This document shows, one piece after another, positions 30,450 through 38,557 of a DNA stretch of 64,000 nucleotides. Each line of letters starts with the position of its first letter. Position 1 is the first letter of the stretch. Position numbers and translations under genes: made by a program. The stretch is from NCBI RefSeq assembly GCF_009707545.1, contig NZ_WLYK01000008.1, forward strand, positions 186,001-250,000. The letters run 5' to 3'. The stretch comes from Nakamurella alba (GTDB lineage: Bacteria; Actinomycetota; Actinomycetes; Mycobacteriales; Nakamurellaceae). The notes under the pieces were generated by a model that saw only the letters and a list, made by a program, of their open reading frames with translations, was not told where the DNA came from and made no database searches.

Positions 30450-31219
30450 CCGCCCGGCGGGCCCTGGTCACCGGGGCCAGCCGCGGCATCGGTGCCGCGG
30501 TCGCGCTCGCCCTGGCGGAGGCCGGGCACACCGTGGTGGCGGCGTCCCGGGACCGGGCCGGGCTGCAGGCGGTGGCGGAGCAGGCGGCCGCCGGTCCCGG
30601 CTCCGTGCTGCCGGTCCCGGCGGACATGGACGACCTCGCCGCGGCCGCCGCGCTGCCCGGGGCCGCTGCCGAGGCGGCCGGCGGGCCGATCGAGATCTTC
30701 GTGCACTGCGCGGGTATCGCCCGGCCGGCCCCGGTGGTGGGCATCGACCTGGCCGACTGGGACACCGTGCTGCGGGTGAACCTGACCTCCGCGATGGTCA
30801 TCTCCCAGCAGGTGCTGCCGCCGATGGCCGCGGCCGGCTGGGGACGGGTGGTCGTCATCGGATCGCTGTACTCGCGCACCGGCGGCAAGTTCTCCGGCGC
30901 CTATGCGGTCAGCAAGCACGGCCTGCTCGGGCTGGCCCGGGTGATCGCGACGGAATTCGCCGCCAAGGGTGTCACTGCCAACGCGGTGATCCCCGGCTGG
31001 ACCGACACCGAGATGGTGGCCGGCGAGGCACGCAACGTGGCCGAGGCCCGCGGGGTGTCCGCCGACGCCGCTGTCAAGCTGTTCCTGCGCGGCCAGCCGA
31101 TCGGCCGGCTCATCGAGCCGGCCGAGATCGGTGCCATGGTCGCGTTCCTCGCCGGCGAGCAGGCCGGTGCGATCACCGGCCAGGCGTTCAACGTGGACGG
31201 CGGTTCGCTGCAGTCGTAG
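30446..31219 (+). CDS. SDR-family dehydrogenase, FabG-like
   Basis: 257-residue short-chain dehydrogenase. TGASRGIGAAV near residue 10, HCAGIARPAPV in place of NNAG, Ser in GSLYSRTGG, catalytic YAVSKHG, and the C-terminal GQAFNVDGG. It probably interconverts 3-hydroxy- and 3-oxoacyl-CoA. GTG start overlaps the PaaG-like gene (GTGA), so the two are translated as a unit. Confidence 0.87.
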   Translation: MTARRALVTGASRGIGAAVALALAEAGHTVVAASRDRAGLQAVAEQAAAGPGSVLPVPADMDDLAAAAALPGAAAEAAGGPIEIFVHCAGIARPAPVVGIDLADWDTVLRVNLTSAMVISQQVLPPMAAAGWGRVVVIGSLYSRTGGKFSGAYAVSKHGLLGLARVIATEFAAKGVTANAVIPGWTDTEMVAGEARNVAEARGVSADAAVKLFLRGQPIGRLIEPAEIGAMVAFLAGEQAGAITGQAFNVDGGSLQS

Positions 31220-31244
31220 GTGCGTCGCCCCGGGACCCGCGCGA

Positions 31245-31264
31245 CACCGGTGGCCGGGCCGGTG
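31245..31264 (+). terminator. Possible terminator between convergent SDR genes
   Basis: Inverted repeat CACCGG (31245-31250), 8-nt loop, CCGGTG (31259-31264), flanked by CCCGGG blocks that can extend the pairing. It lies in the 62-bp gap between the SDR genes ending at 31219 (plus) and 31282 (minus). The short stem makes this a weak call. Confidence 0.35.
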
Positions 31265-31281
31265 CGCCCGGGACAGAGTGC

Positions 31282-32097
31282 CTAGGACAGTGCGCCCGCC
31301 GCGGCCGCGTTGAAAGCCGTGGAGCCGGTGAGGTTCTGGCCGCCGTCGACGGTGATCCGGGCGCCGGTGACGTACTCGGCGAGCGGCGAGGCGAGGAAGG
31401 CCGCCATCGCCCCGACCTCCTCGGTCCGGCCGTACCGGCCCAGCGGCACCATGGACAGCCAGGCGTCCTCGCCGGCCACCTCGCCGAGTCGTTTCATCCC
31501 CTCGGTGCCCTCGATCGGGCCCGGGGCGATGGCGTTGCAGCGGATCCCGTACGATCCCCACTCCAGCGCGAGATTGCGCATCAAAGCGTCGATCCCCGCC
31601 TTGGCGGCGCCGACGTGCGCCTGGAACGCGAAGGCCTGGTCGGCCTGCGACGCCGAGATGTAGAGCAGGCTGCCACGGGTCTGCTTCAGCTGGGCGAACG
31701 CGGCCCGGGTGGCGTTGAAGGTGCCCATCAGGTCGATGTCCACCACGGTGCGGAAACCGTTGGGGGACAGGTTCTCCGCGCGGGCGATGAAGTTGCCGGC
31801 GGCGCCGCAGACCAGCGTGGCGATCGGCCCGAACTTCTCGGCGGTGCCGTCCAGCGCGGCCTGCAAGGCCTCCGGGTCCCGGACGTCGGCCACCGCGGTG
31901 TGCACCCCGTGGCCGAAGGCACCCAGTTCCTCCGCCGCCGCGGCGAGCACCTCGGTCCGCCGGCCGCAGATCCCGACGTCCGCGCCGAGGGCGGCGAAGG
32001 TCCGGGCGATGCCGAGGTTGATGCCGCTGCCGCCACCGGTGACGAACACCGGCCGGCCGGCGAACAGGTCGGAGGGGAACAGGTCGGTGATCTTCAT
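31282..32097 (-). CDS. SDR-family oxidoreductase, 2,4-dienoyl-CoA reductase-like
   Basis: 271-residue short-chain dehydrogenase with the atypical cofactor motif TGGGSGINLGIARTFAALG and the segment VCGAAGNFIARAENLSPNGFRTVVDIDLMGTFN (given in parts), which matches peroxisomal-type 2,4-dienoyl-CoA reductases. Tyr of the classical YxxxK is replaced by the AHVGAAKAG arrangement, also seen in that family. It would reduce double bonds that beta-oxidation cannot handle. ATG 32097 has AGGAT 8 nt upstream. It is divergent from the thiolase at 32256. Confidence 0.83.
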   Translation of the reverse strand: MKITDLFPSDLFAGRPVFVTGGGSGINLGIARTFAALGADVGICGRRTEVLAAAAEELGAFGHGVHTAVADVRDPEALQAALDGTAEKFGPIATLVCGAAGNFIARAENLSPNGFRTVVDIDLMGTFNATRAAFAQLKQTRGSLLYISASQADQAFAFQAHVGAAKAGIDALMRNLALEWGSYGIRCNAIAPGPIEGTEGMKRLGEVAGEDAWLSMVPLGRYGRTEEVGAMAAFLASPLAEYVTGARITVDGGQNLTGSTAFNAAAAGALS

Positions 32098-32148
32098 GCC
32101 GGTGATCCTGACGGTCGGCCCCGGCGCGCCCCGGCGAGTCGTCCGGCC

Positions 32149-32168
32149 CCGTTGGAGTTCGGTCCAAA
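32149..32168. promoter_or_regulatory. Candidate operator B (CCGTTGGA...TCCAAA)
   Basis: CCGTTGGAGTTCGGTCCAAA; the inner TTGGA-N6-TCCAA is a clean inverted repeat. On the complementary strand it ends TCCAACGG like the sites at 7301 and 44511. It lies in the 158-bp divergent region between the dienoyl-CoA-reductase-like SDR and the thiolase. Confidence 0.42.
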
Positions 32169-32242
32169 GTCCGGTCCGGTCCGCGTTGGAGGGTTCCACA
32201 TCGGGGTCCGCGGGGGGCCTCCGGTGGTGGGTCGCGCGGGGA

Positions 32243-32248
32243 TAGGTT
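32243..32248 (+). promoter_or_regulatory. -10 box of a leaderless promoter (thiolase)
   Basis: TAGGTT ends 7 nt before ATG 32256, so transcription should start at or next to the start codon. No Shine-Dalgarno is present. Operator B lies about 75 bp upstream. Confidence 0.5.
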
Positions 32249-32255
32249 CGGAACC

Positions 32256-33434
32256 ATGACAGACGTCGTGGTCGTGGATGCCGTCCGTACGCCCGTGGGT
32301 CGGAGGCGGGGCGGCCTGTCCGGCACCCACCCGGTCAACACCCTCGCGCACGTGCTGCGTGCGCTGGTCGACCGGACCGGGGTGGACCCGGGAGCCGTCG
32401 GGCAGGTCATCGGCGGCTGCGTGACGCAGATCGGCGAGCAGTCCACCAACATCATCCGCACCGGCTGGCTGACCGCCGGGCTGCCGCTGCAGGTGCCGTC
32501 GACCACCATCGACGCCCAGTGCGGGTCCAGCCAGCAGGCGACCTCGCTGGCCTCGGCGCTGGTCGGGTCCGGGCTGACCGACCTCGCGGTGGGCTGCGGT
32601 GTCGAGGCGATGAGCCGGGTGCCGATCGGCGCGTCGCTGGACGAGGCCCGCGGCTTCGGCACGCCGTGGCCGCCGGAGTACGCCGACCACTACGAGGTGA
32701 CCTCGCAGTTCGAGGGTGCCGAGCGGATCGCCGACAAGTGGGGCGTGACCCGGGCCGACGCCGACGCGTTCGGCAAGCGCTCGCAGGACCTCGCCGCCCG
32801 TGCCTGGGCCGAGGGCCGGTTCGACTCACAGGTGGTGCCGATCGAGGTGGCCGAGCGGGACGCGGAGGGCAACCCGACCGGCGGCACGGTGCTGATCAGC
32901 AAGGACGAGGGCCTGCGCGCCACCACGCTGGAGGCCCTTGCCGGACTGAAGCCGGTGGCCCGCCCGGACGGCGTCCACACCGCCGGCAACGCCTCGCAGA
33001 TCTCCGACGGCGCCGCCGCCGTGCTGGTCGCCGAGGCGTCGAAGGCCGCGGCGCTGGGTCTGCGCGCACGTGCCCGGATCGTGGACAGCTGCCTGGTGGG
33101 CAGCGATCCCGAGCTGATGCTGACCGGCCCGATCCCGGCCACCGAGCTGCTGCTGCGCCGCAACGGGCTGACGGTGGACGACATCGACGTCTTCGAGATC
33201 AACGAGGCGTTCGCCTCCGTGGTGCTGGCCTGGCAGCGCGAGCTCTCGGTCGATCCGGACAAGGTCAACCCCAACGGGGGTGCCATCGCACTGGGGCATC
33301 CGCTGGGCGCCACCGGAGCCTTCCTGATCTCCAAGGCACTGGGCGAGCTGGAGCGCTCGCAGGGCCGGCTGGCGCTGATCACCATGTGCTGCGGCGGCGG
33401 GCTGGGCACCGGCATGCTGCTGGAGCGGGTGTGA
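32256..33434 (+). CDS. Acetyl-CoA C-acyltransferase (thiolase, FadA5-like)
   Basis: 392-residue thiolase cleaving 3-oxoacyl-CoA to acetyl- or propionyl-CoA. The nucleophile Cys lies in TIDAQCGSSQQAT (about residue 89), with GNASQISDGAAA, NEAFAS and GGAIALGHPLGATGA, and the second catalytic Cys in MCCGGGLGTGM. The QCGSSQQA form is the subgroup of steroid/branched-chain thiolases in actinobacteria. Leaderless start. It overlaps the MaoC gene by 4 bp. Confidence 0.92.
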   Translation: MTDVVVVDAVRTPVGRRRGGLSGTHPVNTLAHVLRALVDRTGVDPGAVGQVIGGCVTQIGEQSTNIIRTGWLTAGLPLQVPSTTIDAQCGSSQQATSLASALVGSGLTDLAVGCGVEAMSRVPIGASLDEARGFGTPWPPEYADHYEVTSQFEGAERIADKWGVTRADADAFGKRSQDLAARAWAEGRFDSQVVPIEVAERDAEGNPTGGTVLISKDEGLRATTLEALAGLKPVARPDGVHTAGNASQISDGAAAVLVAEASKAAALGLRARARIVDSCLVGSDPELMLTGPIPATELLLRRNGLTVDDIDVFEINEAFASVVLAWQRELSVDPDKVNPNGGAIALGHPLGATGAFLISKALGELERSQGRLALITMCCGGGLGTGMLLERV

Positions 33435-33895
33435 CCGCCGGCCTGGTGCTGACCGGCCGGGACGAGCTGTTCGCCAGGGTCGGCACGGAACTCGGTACCA
33501 GCGACTGGATCTCGATCACCCAGCAGGACGTCAACACCTTCGCCGACCTCACCGGTGACCACCAGTGGATCCATGTCGACGTCGAGCGCGCGACCGCGAG
33601 CCGGTTCGGCGGCACCATCGTGCACGGCTACCTGACGCTGTCGATGGTGTCCCAGCTGCAGCTGTCGATGTTCGACATCCAAGGTTTCGGTTACGGTCTC
33701 AACTACGGGCTGGACCGGGTGCGCTTCCCGTCCCCGCTGCCCACGGGCAGCCGGGTGCGACTGACCGTCGAGCTCACTGAGGTGACCGACGTCCCGGGCG
33801 ACGGCGTGCAGATCCTGCTCACCAACACCTTCCACCGGGAGGGCGGCGACAAGCCGGTGTGTGTCGCACAGTCCTTGATCCGGTACTACCCCTGA
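33431..33895 (+). CDS. MaoC-family (R)-enoyl-CoA hydratase
   Basis: 154-residue single hot-dog protein. The hydratase 2 motif FADLTGDHQWIHVD contains the catalytic Asp and His, and IVHGYLTLSM follows. It hydrates 2-enoyl-CoA to (3R)-hydroxyacyl-CoA, which fits the HSD17B4-like SDR at 24199. GTG start overlaps the thiolase stop (GTGA). Confidence 0.88.
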   Translation: MTAGLVLTGRDELFARVGTELGTSDWISITQQDVNTFADLTGDHQWIHVDVERATASRFGGTIVHGYLTLSMVSQLQLSMFDIQGFGYGLNYGLDRVRFPSPLPTGSRVRLTVELTEVTDVPGDGVQILLTNTFHREGGDKPVCVAQSLIRYYP

Positions 33896-33952
33896 ACCTG
33901 CCTCCTTGCTCCCTCGCACGACGGCCGGGCCGACCGGCGGAACGGACGCACC

Positions 33953-35068
33953 ATGCCTGACACTCCGAAGCCCGACACCCCTTCCTACGCCGGGCCGCTG
34001 CGCAAGGTCGGTGTGATCGGCGCGGGCACCATGGCCAGCCAACTGGCCGTGCTGTTCGCGCAGAAGCTCGACATCCCGGTGGTGATGACCGATCTGGACC
34101 AGGCCCGGGTGGACGCGGGACTGGCGCACGCGGCGTCGGTGCTGGACCGCCAGGTGAGCCGCGGGAAGATCGACGCGGCTGCCAAGGACCGGGCGCTCTC
34201 CCGGCTCGAGGGCCGGCCGCAGGGCGAGGGTTTCGAGGATGCGGACTGGGTCATCGAGGCGGTGTACGAGGACCTCGGCGTCAAGCAGGCGGTGATGGCC
34301 GAGTACGAGGCGAAGGTGGGGCCGCAGGCGATCCTGGCGACCAACACCTCCTCGCTGTCGGTGGCGGGGATCGGCGCGCGGCTGCAGCGGCCGGAACGGC
34401 TGGTGGGCTTCCACTTCTTCAACCCGGTGGCCGTGATGCGACTGATCGAGGTGATCCGCACGCCCGGCGTCGACGAGGACGTCGTGCAGGTGGCCGTCGG
34501 AACCGCGAGTGCGCTGGGCAAGACGCCGGTGGTGGTCACCGACACCGCGGGATTCCTGGTCAACCGGCTGCTCACCCGGGCCGGCGCCGCCGCCTGGCAG
34601 CTGGCCGAGGCGGGGACGCCGGTGGAGACCGTGGAGAAGGGCCTGGCCCCGCTGGAGCTGCCGATGACCCCGTTCGAACTGCTCGAGATGGTAGGCCCCG
34701 CCGTGGGTGTCCATGTGATGACCGAGCACGAGTCGGCGTTCGGCGAGCGGTACGCCGTCGGTGAGCGGTCCGCTGCGGTCGGGCAGCTGACCACCTTCTT
34801 CGAGCGCGACGCCGACCGGAAGCGCACCGGGTCCACTCCGGAGTTCGCCGCGCTCTTCCCGTCCGAGGCCGCCGGATCCGGCGCGCTCTCCGCCGACGAG
34901 GCCGGCCGGGTCGTCGCCGACGCCATCGCCGACGAGGTCACCCGCATGCTCGACGAGGGTGTCGCCGAGGGCCGCGCCGAGATCGACACCGCCATGCACC
35001 TCGCGGCCGAGTACCCGGAGCGCGGGATCACCGTCGTCCTCACCGAACTCGGCGCCCTCAAGCCCTGA
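33953..35068 (+). CDS. 3-hydroxyacyl-CoA dehydrogenase (NAD), two C-terminal domains
   Basis: 371 residues, longer than the usual 285. The Rossmann motif GVIGAGTMASQLAVLFA has Ala-Ser where Gly is usual after Met; the catalytic His/Glu region is GFHFFNPVAVMRLIEVI; TDTAGFLVNRLL starts the first C-terminal domain. The extra 90 residues (to AEYPERGITVV) look like the second C-terminal domain of FadB, without its crotonase half. It oxidises (3S)-hydroxyacyl-CoA. It follows the MaoC gene by 57 bp on the same strand, and a terminator follows. Confidence 0.9.
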   Translation: MPDTPKPDTPSYAGPLRKVGVIGAGTMASQLAVLFAQKLDIPVVMTDLDQARVDAGLAHAASVLDRQVSRGKIDAAAKDRALSRLEGRPQGEGFEDADWVIEAVYEDLGVKQAVMAEYEAKVGPQAILATNTSSLSVAGIGARLQRPERLVGFHFFNPVAVMRLIEVIRTPGVDEDVVQVAVGTASALGKTPVVVTDTAGFLVNRLLTRAGAAAWQLAEAGTPVETVEKGLAPLELPMTPFELLEMVGPAVGVHVMTEHESAFGERYAVGERSAAVGQLTTFFERDADRKRTGSTPEFAALFPSEAAGSGALSADEAGRVVADAIADEVTRMLDEGVAEGRAEIDTAMHLAAEYPERGITVVLTELGALKP

Positions 35069-35080
35069 CCCGCCCGTCGG

Positions 35081-35096
35081 CGCAACCCCCGTTGCG
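35081..35096 (+). terminator. Terminator hairpin after 3-hydroxyacyl-CoA dehydrogenase gene
   Basis: CGCAAC-CCCC-GTTGCG, a compact 6-bp stem with 4-nt loop, 13 nt after the stop codon. A second small hairpin, TGGTCG-TCATAG-CGACCA, follows at 35101-35118. Together they could end the thiolase operon. Confidence 0.5.
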
Positions 35097-35177
35097 TCCG
35101 TGGTCGTCATAGCGACCAGAGCACGGGCGTCCGGGGTGAGTGGCGGGCTCGCCGGCGGCTACCGGACGACCGGGCCG

Positions 35178-35218
35178 CGGGTGTCACATTCGTTGGCCCT
35201 CATTCCGTGTGACACCCG
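35178..35218. repeat. Large stem-loop 1 of three in convergent gap
   Basis: Perfect 11-bp inverted repeat: CGGGTGTCACA (35178-35188) and TGTGACACCCG (35208-35218), 19-nt loop. It is the first of three long hairpins in the 356-bp gene-free gap 35069-35424. The loop is too long for a classical terminator. Confidence 0.7.
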
Positions 35219-35262
35219 GTTGGAAGGCCGACGAACGACGGCCGGCCGGATCCGCGGGTCGT

Positions 35263-35299
35263 GGTCCCTCCAGCGACACACGATGTGGTTGGAGGGACC
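35263..35299. repeat. Large stem-loop 2 of three in convergent gap
   Basis: Perfect 10-bp inverted repeat: GGTCCCTCCA (35263-35272) and TGGAGGGACC (35290-35299). Inside, CACA (35277-35280) and TGTG (35284-35287) can pair around a 3-nt loop. The stem sequence is unrelated to stem-loops 1 and 3. Confidence 0.7.
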
Positions 35300-35354
35300 G
35301 TGGATGACGAGCACACACGAACCGCGGTCCTTGCCCTTCCCGGCCGAAACCACT

Positions 35355-35410
35355 ACGTCCTGCAACCAGTGAGATCGACCATGGGTCCGGGCTCACGGGT
35401 TGCAGGACGT
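35355..35410. repeat. Large stem-loop 3 of three in convergent gap
   Basis: Perfect 13-bp inverted repeat: ACGTCCTGCAACC (35355-35367) and GGTTGCAGGACGT (35398-35410). After one A/G mismatch GTGAG pairs with CTCAC, giving an 18-bp stem with one mismatch. The end lies 15 nt before the stop of the minus-strand dehydrogenase gene (35425). Confidence 0.72.
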
Positions 35411-35424
35411 TGTGGAGCGAAAAG

Positions 35425-36579
35425 TCAGCGACGGCCGATGATCTCGCGTCCGATGATCATCTTCATGATCTCGTTGGTGCCGCCGAAGATCTTCTGGATG
35501 CGGGCGTCGCGGAAGGCGCGGGCGACGGGGTACTCGAGCATGTAGCCGTAGCCGCCGTGCAGCTGGAGGCAGCGGTCGATGATGCGGTTCTGCACCTCGG
35601 CGGCCCACCACTTCGCCTTGGCCGCCTCGGTGGCGGTGAGCTCGCCGTCGGACTGGGCGAGCATCGCCTTGTCCACGTAGGCCCGGGTGACGTCGAGCTC
35701 GGTGGCCATCTCGGCGAGCTGGAACCGGGTGTTCTGGAAGTCGGCGATCGGCTGGCCGAAGGCGACCCGCTGCTGGGTGTAGTCGATCGTGTCCTTCAGC
35801 ACCGCATCGCTCACCGCGATGGCATGCGCCGCGATCGAGAGTCGTTCCAGCGGCAGGTGGTGGGCCAGCTGGCCGAGGCCGCCACCCAGTTCGCCGAGCA
35901 CCGCAGAGTCGGGGACGAAGACCTCCTCGTAGAACAGCTCTGCCGTGTCCTGGGCGAGCAGCCCGACCTTGTCCAGCTTGCGGCCGCGGCTGAACCCGGG
36001 GGAGTCGGCCGGCACGATCAGCAGGCTGAACGCCCTGGACGTGGCCTCGGGATCGGTGCGCACCACGGTGATCACGAAGTCGCACTGGTACCCGCTGGTG
36101 ATGAAGGTCTTGGCGCCGTTGACGATCCAGCCGCCGTCCACCTTGCGCCCGGAGGTGCGGATGCCGCGCAGGTCGCTGCCGGTCCCCGGTTCGGTCATCG
36201 CGATGGCGCCGATCAGCTCACCGGAGGCCATGCCGCGGACGTAGCGGTCCTTCTGCTCCTCGGTGCCGAGCGCAGCCACGTACGGGATGATGATGTCGTC
36301 CTGCAGCGAGAAGCTGGAGGCCAGCGAGGTGGCGTGCACCTTCGCCAGCTCCTCGAGAACGACGGAACGGTACCGGTAGTCGGACTGTCCGGCGCCGCCG
36401 AACTCCTCCGGCGCGGACAGCCCGATGATGCCCTGTGCGCCGGCCGCCAGCCAGGTGGCCCGGTCGATCAGCCGCTGCTCGTCCCACTTCTCCAGCTTGT
36501 CGACAACCTCTCGGCGGACGAACTCCGCGACCACCTCGCGGAACGCCTCGTGATCCGCGGTGTACAGGCCGCGCTTCAC
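35425..36579 (-). CDS. Acyl-CoA dehydrogenase (long-chain/FadE type)
   Basis: 384-residue acyl-CoA dehydrogenase with a normal signature: AIAMTEPGTGSDLRGI, GAKTFITSGYQCDF, QQRVAFGQPIADFQ, and IQKIFGGTNEIMKMIIGREI. The GGTNEI form is that of long-chain/isovaleryl-type enzymes. GTG start overlaps the SDR stop by 4 bp. It is the last gene of the minus-strand operon that runs from the racemase (40524) or the crotonase (39339). Confidence 0.92.
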   Translation of the reverse strand: MKRGLYTADHEAFREVVAEFVRREVVDKLEKWDEQRLIDRATWLAAGAQGIIGLSAPEEFGGAGQSDYRYRSVVLEELAKVHATSLASSFSLQDDIIIPYVAALGTEEQKDRYVRGMASGELIGAIAMTEPGTGSDLRGIRTSGRKVDGGWIVNGAKTFITSGYQCDFVITVVRTDPEATSRAFSLLIVPADSPGFSRGRKLDKVGLLAQDTAELFYEEVFVPDSAVLGELGGGLGQLAHHLPLERLSIAAHAIAVSDAVLKDTIDYTQQRVAFGQPIADFQNTRFQLAEMATELDVTRAYVDKAMLAQSDGELTATEAAKAKWWAAEVQNRIIDRCLQLHGGYGYMLEYPVARAFRDARIQKIFGGTNEIMKMIIGREIIGRR

Positions 36580-37340
36580 TTCGCGGCCATCCGGATCGCG
36601 CCGTCCAGCCGGATCGTCTCGCCGTTGAGCATCGGGTTGCCCACCATGAACTCGACCAGCGAGGCGTACTCGTCCGGGTCGCCCAGCCGGGACGGGTGCG
36701 GCACCTGGGCGCCGAGCGAGGCCTGCGCCTCCTCCGGCAGGCTCGCCAGCAGCGGCGTCTTGAACAGTCCGGGGGCGATGGTGTTCACCCGGATCTTCAG
36801 CGCGGCCAGTTCGCGGGCGATCGGGATGGTCATACCGACGATGCCGGCCTTGGACGCGGAGTACGCGGCCTGGCCGATCTGCCCCTCGAAGGCGGCGACA
36901 GAGGCGGTGTTCACGATGAGCCCGCGCTCCTCGCCGTGCGGCTCCACCTGCGCCATCCGCTCGGTGGCCAGTCGGATCACGTTGAACGTGCCGATCAGGT
37001 TGATCCCGACGGTGGTGCTGAACAGGTCCAGCGGGAACGGCCCGCCGCGGCCCAGCACCTTCGACGGCTTGCCGACACCGGCGCAGTTGACCACGATGCG
37101 CAGCGGCGCACCGGTGGCGCCCGCGACGTCCAGCGCGGCGCCGACCTGGTCGGCGTCGCGGACGTCGGCGGGAGCGAAACTCGCTCGCTCACCGAGCTCC
37201 TCGACCCGCTCGGCGCCGGGCGAGGACGGCAGGTCGAGGATGACCACCTCGGCGCCGGCGGCGTGCAGGCGGCGGATGGTGGCCAGGCCGAGGCCGGACG
37301 CACCTCCGGTCACCAGTGCGGTGGTGCCCTTGATCTCCAT
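36576..37340 (-). CDS. HSD10-like 3-hydroxy(-2-methyl)acyl-CoA dehydrogenase (SDR)
   Basis: 254-residue SDR very like type II 3-hydroxyacyl-CoA dehydrogenase (HSD17B10), which oxidises 2-methyl-3-hydroxybutyryl-CoA in isoleucine breakdown. Features: TGGASGLGLATIRRLHAAGA, NTASVAAFEGQIGQAAYSASK with catalytic Tyr and Lys, IAPGLFKTPLL, and the C-terminus FMVGNPMLNGETIRLDGAIRM. ATG 37340 has AAAGGGA upstream. Methyl-branched substrates would suit the racemase gene in the same cluster. Confidence 0.9.
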   Translation of the reverse strand: MEIKGTTALVTGGASGLGLATIRRLHAAGAEVVILDLPSSPGAERVEELGERASFAPADVRDADQVGAALDVAGATGAPLRIVVNCAGVGKPSKVLGRGGPFPLDLFSTTVGINLIGTFNVIRLATERMAQVEPHGEERGLIVNTASVAAFEGQIGQAAYSASKAGIVGMTIPIARELAALKIRVNTIAPGLFKTPLLASLPEEAQASLGAQVPHPSRLGDPDEYASLVEFMVGNPMLNGETIRLDGAIRMAAK

Positions 37341-37366
37341 ACGATTTCCCTTTCGCTGCAGCGGGT

Positions 37367-38557
37367 TCAGAGTCGTTCGACGATGGTGGCGTTCGCGAGA
37401 CCGCCGCCCTCGCACATGGTCTGCAGGCCGTACCGGCCGCCGGTGGCCTCCAGGAACCCGAGCATGGTCGCCATGATCCGCACCCCGGACGCGCCCATCG
37501 GGTGGCCGAGGGCGATCGCGCCGCCGCGCGGGTTGAGCCGGTCCGGATCGGCGGCGAACTCGCGCTGCCAGAGCATCGGCACCGGAGCGAAGGCCTCGTT
37601 GACCTCGTAGGCGTCGATCTCGCCGATGGTCAGCCCGGACCGGGCGAGCACCGCGCGGGTGGCCGGCAGCACGCCGGTGAGCATGAGCAGCGGGTCGTCG
37701 CCGACGACGGACAGCGCGTGGAACCGGGCCCGCGGCCGCAGTCCGAGCCGCTGAGCGGTGTCCGCGGCCATGATCAGCGCGGCGGAGGCGCCGTCGGTGA
37801 GCGGGGAGGAATTGCCTGCGGTGATGGAGAAGTCGACCTCCGGGAACCGGGCGGCGATCGCCGGGTCGGCGAAGGACGGCTTCAGCCCGGCCAGGGACTC
37901 CGGGGTGGTGCCGGCCCGGACCGTCTGGTCGGTGTCCACGACGGCGCCGTCCGGCAGGGTCACCGGGACGATCTCACCGGCGAAGTCCCCGGCGGCCGCC
38001 GCGGCCGCCGCCAGCCGGTGCGACCGGGCGGCGTACTCGTCCAGTTCGGCCCGGGTGAACTTCGCCCGGGCGGCGATCAGCTCGGCCGAGTGTCCCTGCG
38101 CGATCAGCCCTTCCGGGTAGCGGGCGGCAACGCCGGGACCCCACGGGTCGCTGCCGGCGATCGCCGATCCCATGGGCACTCGGGACATCATCTCCACACC
38201 GCCGGCGATCACCACGTCCTGGGTGCCGGACATGATCGCCTGCGCCGCGAAGTGCATCGCCTGCTGCGAGGAGCCGCACTGCCGGTCGATGGTGGTGGCC
38301 GGCACCGACTCCGGGAAACCAGCGGACAGCAGGGCGTTCCGGCCGATGTTCAGGCCCTGCTGCCCGGCCTGCGACACGCAGCCGGTGATGACGTCCTCGA
38401 CCAGGGCCGGGTCGATCCCGGTCCGGTCGACCAGCGCGCGCAGCACCCCGGCCAGCAGGTCCACCGGGTGCACCGCCGACAGTGCGCCGCCCGGCTTGCC
38501 GCGCCCGGACGGGGTGCGGACGACGTCGACGATCACCGCATCGCGGACCTCGGTCAC
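37367..38557 (-). CDS. Acetyl-CoA C-acyltransferase (thiolase)
   Basis: 396-residue thiolase. Cys nucleophile in TIDRQCGSSQQAMHF, GNSSPLTDGASAA, NEAFAPVP, GGAIALGHPMGASG, and the second Cys in MCEGGGLANATIV. It is of the same QCGSSQQA subgroup as the 32256 enzyme, but the genes are not recent copies. GTG start overlaps the crotonase stop (GTGA); 26 bp separate it from the SDR gene. It carries out the last step of the beta-oxidation round encoded by this operon. Confidence 0.92.
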   Translation of the reverse strand: MTEVRDAVIVDVVRTPSGRGKPGGALSAVHPVDLLAGVLRALVDRTGIDPALVEDVITGCVSQAGQQGLNIGRNALLSAGFPESVPATTIDRQCGSSQQAMHFAAQAIMSGTQDVVIAGGVEMMSRVPMGSAIAGSDPWGPGVAARYPEGLIAQGHSAELIAARAKFTRAELDEYAARSHRLAAAAAAAGDFAGEIVPVTLPDGAVVDTDQTVRAGTTPESLAGLKPSFADPAIAARFPEVDFSITAGNSSPLTDGASAALIMAADTAQRLGLRPRARFHALSVVGDDPLLMLTGVLPATRAVLARSGLTIGEIDAYEVNEAFAPVPMLWQREFAADPDRLNPRGGAIALGHPMGASGVRIMATMLGFLEATGGRYGLQTMCEGGGLANATIVERL

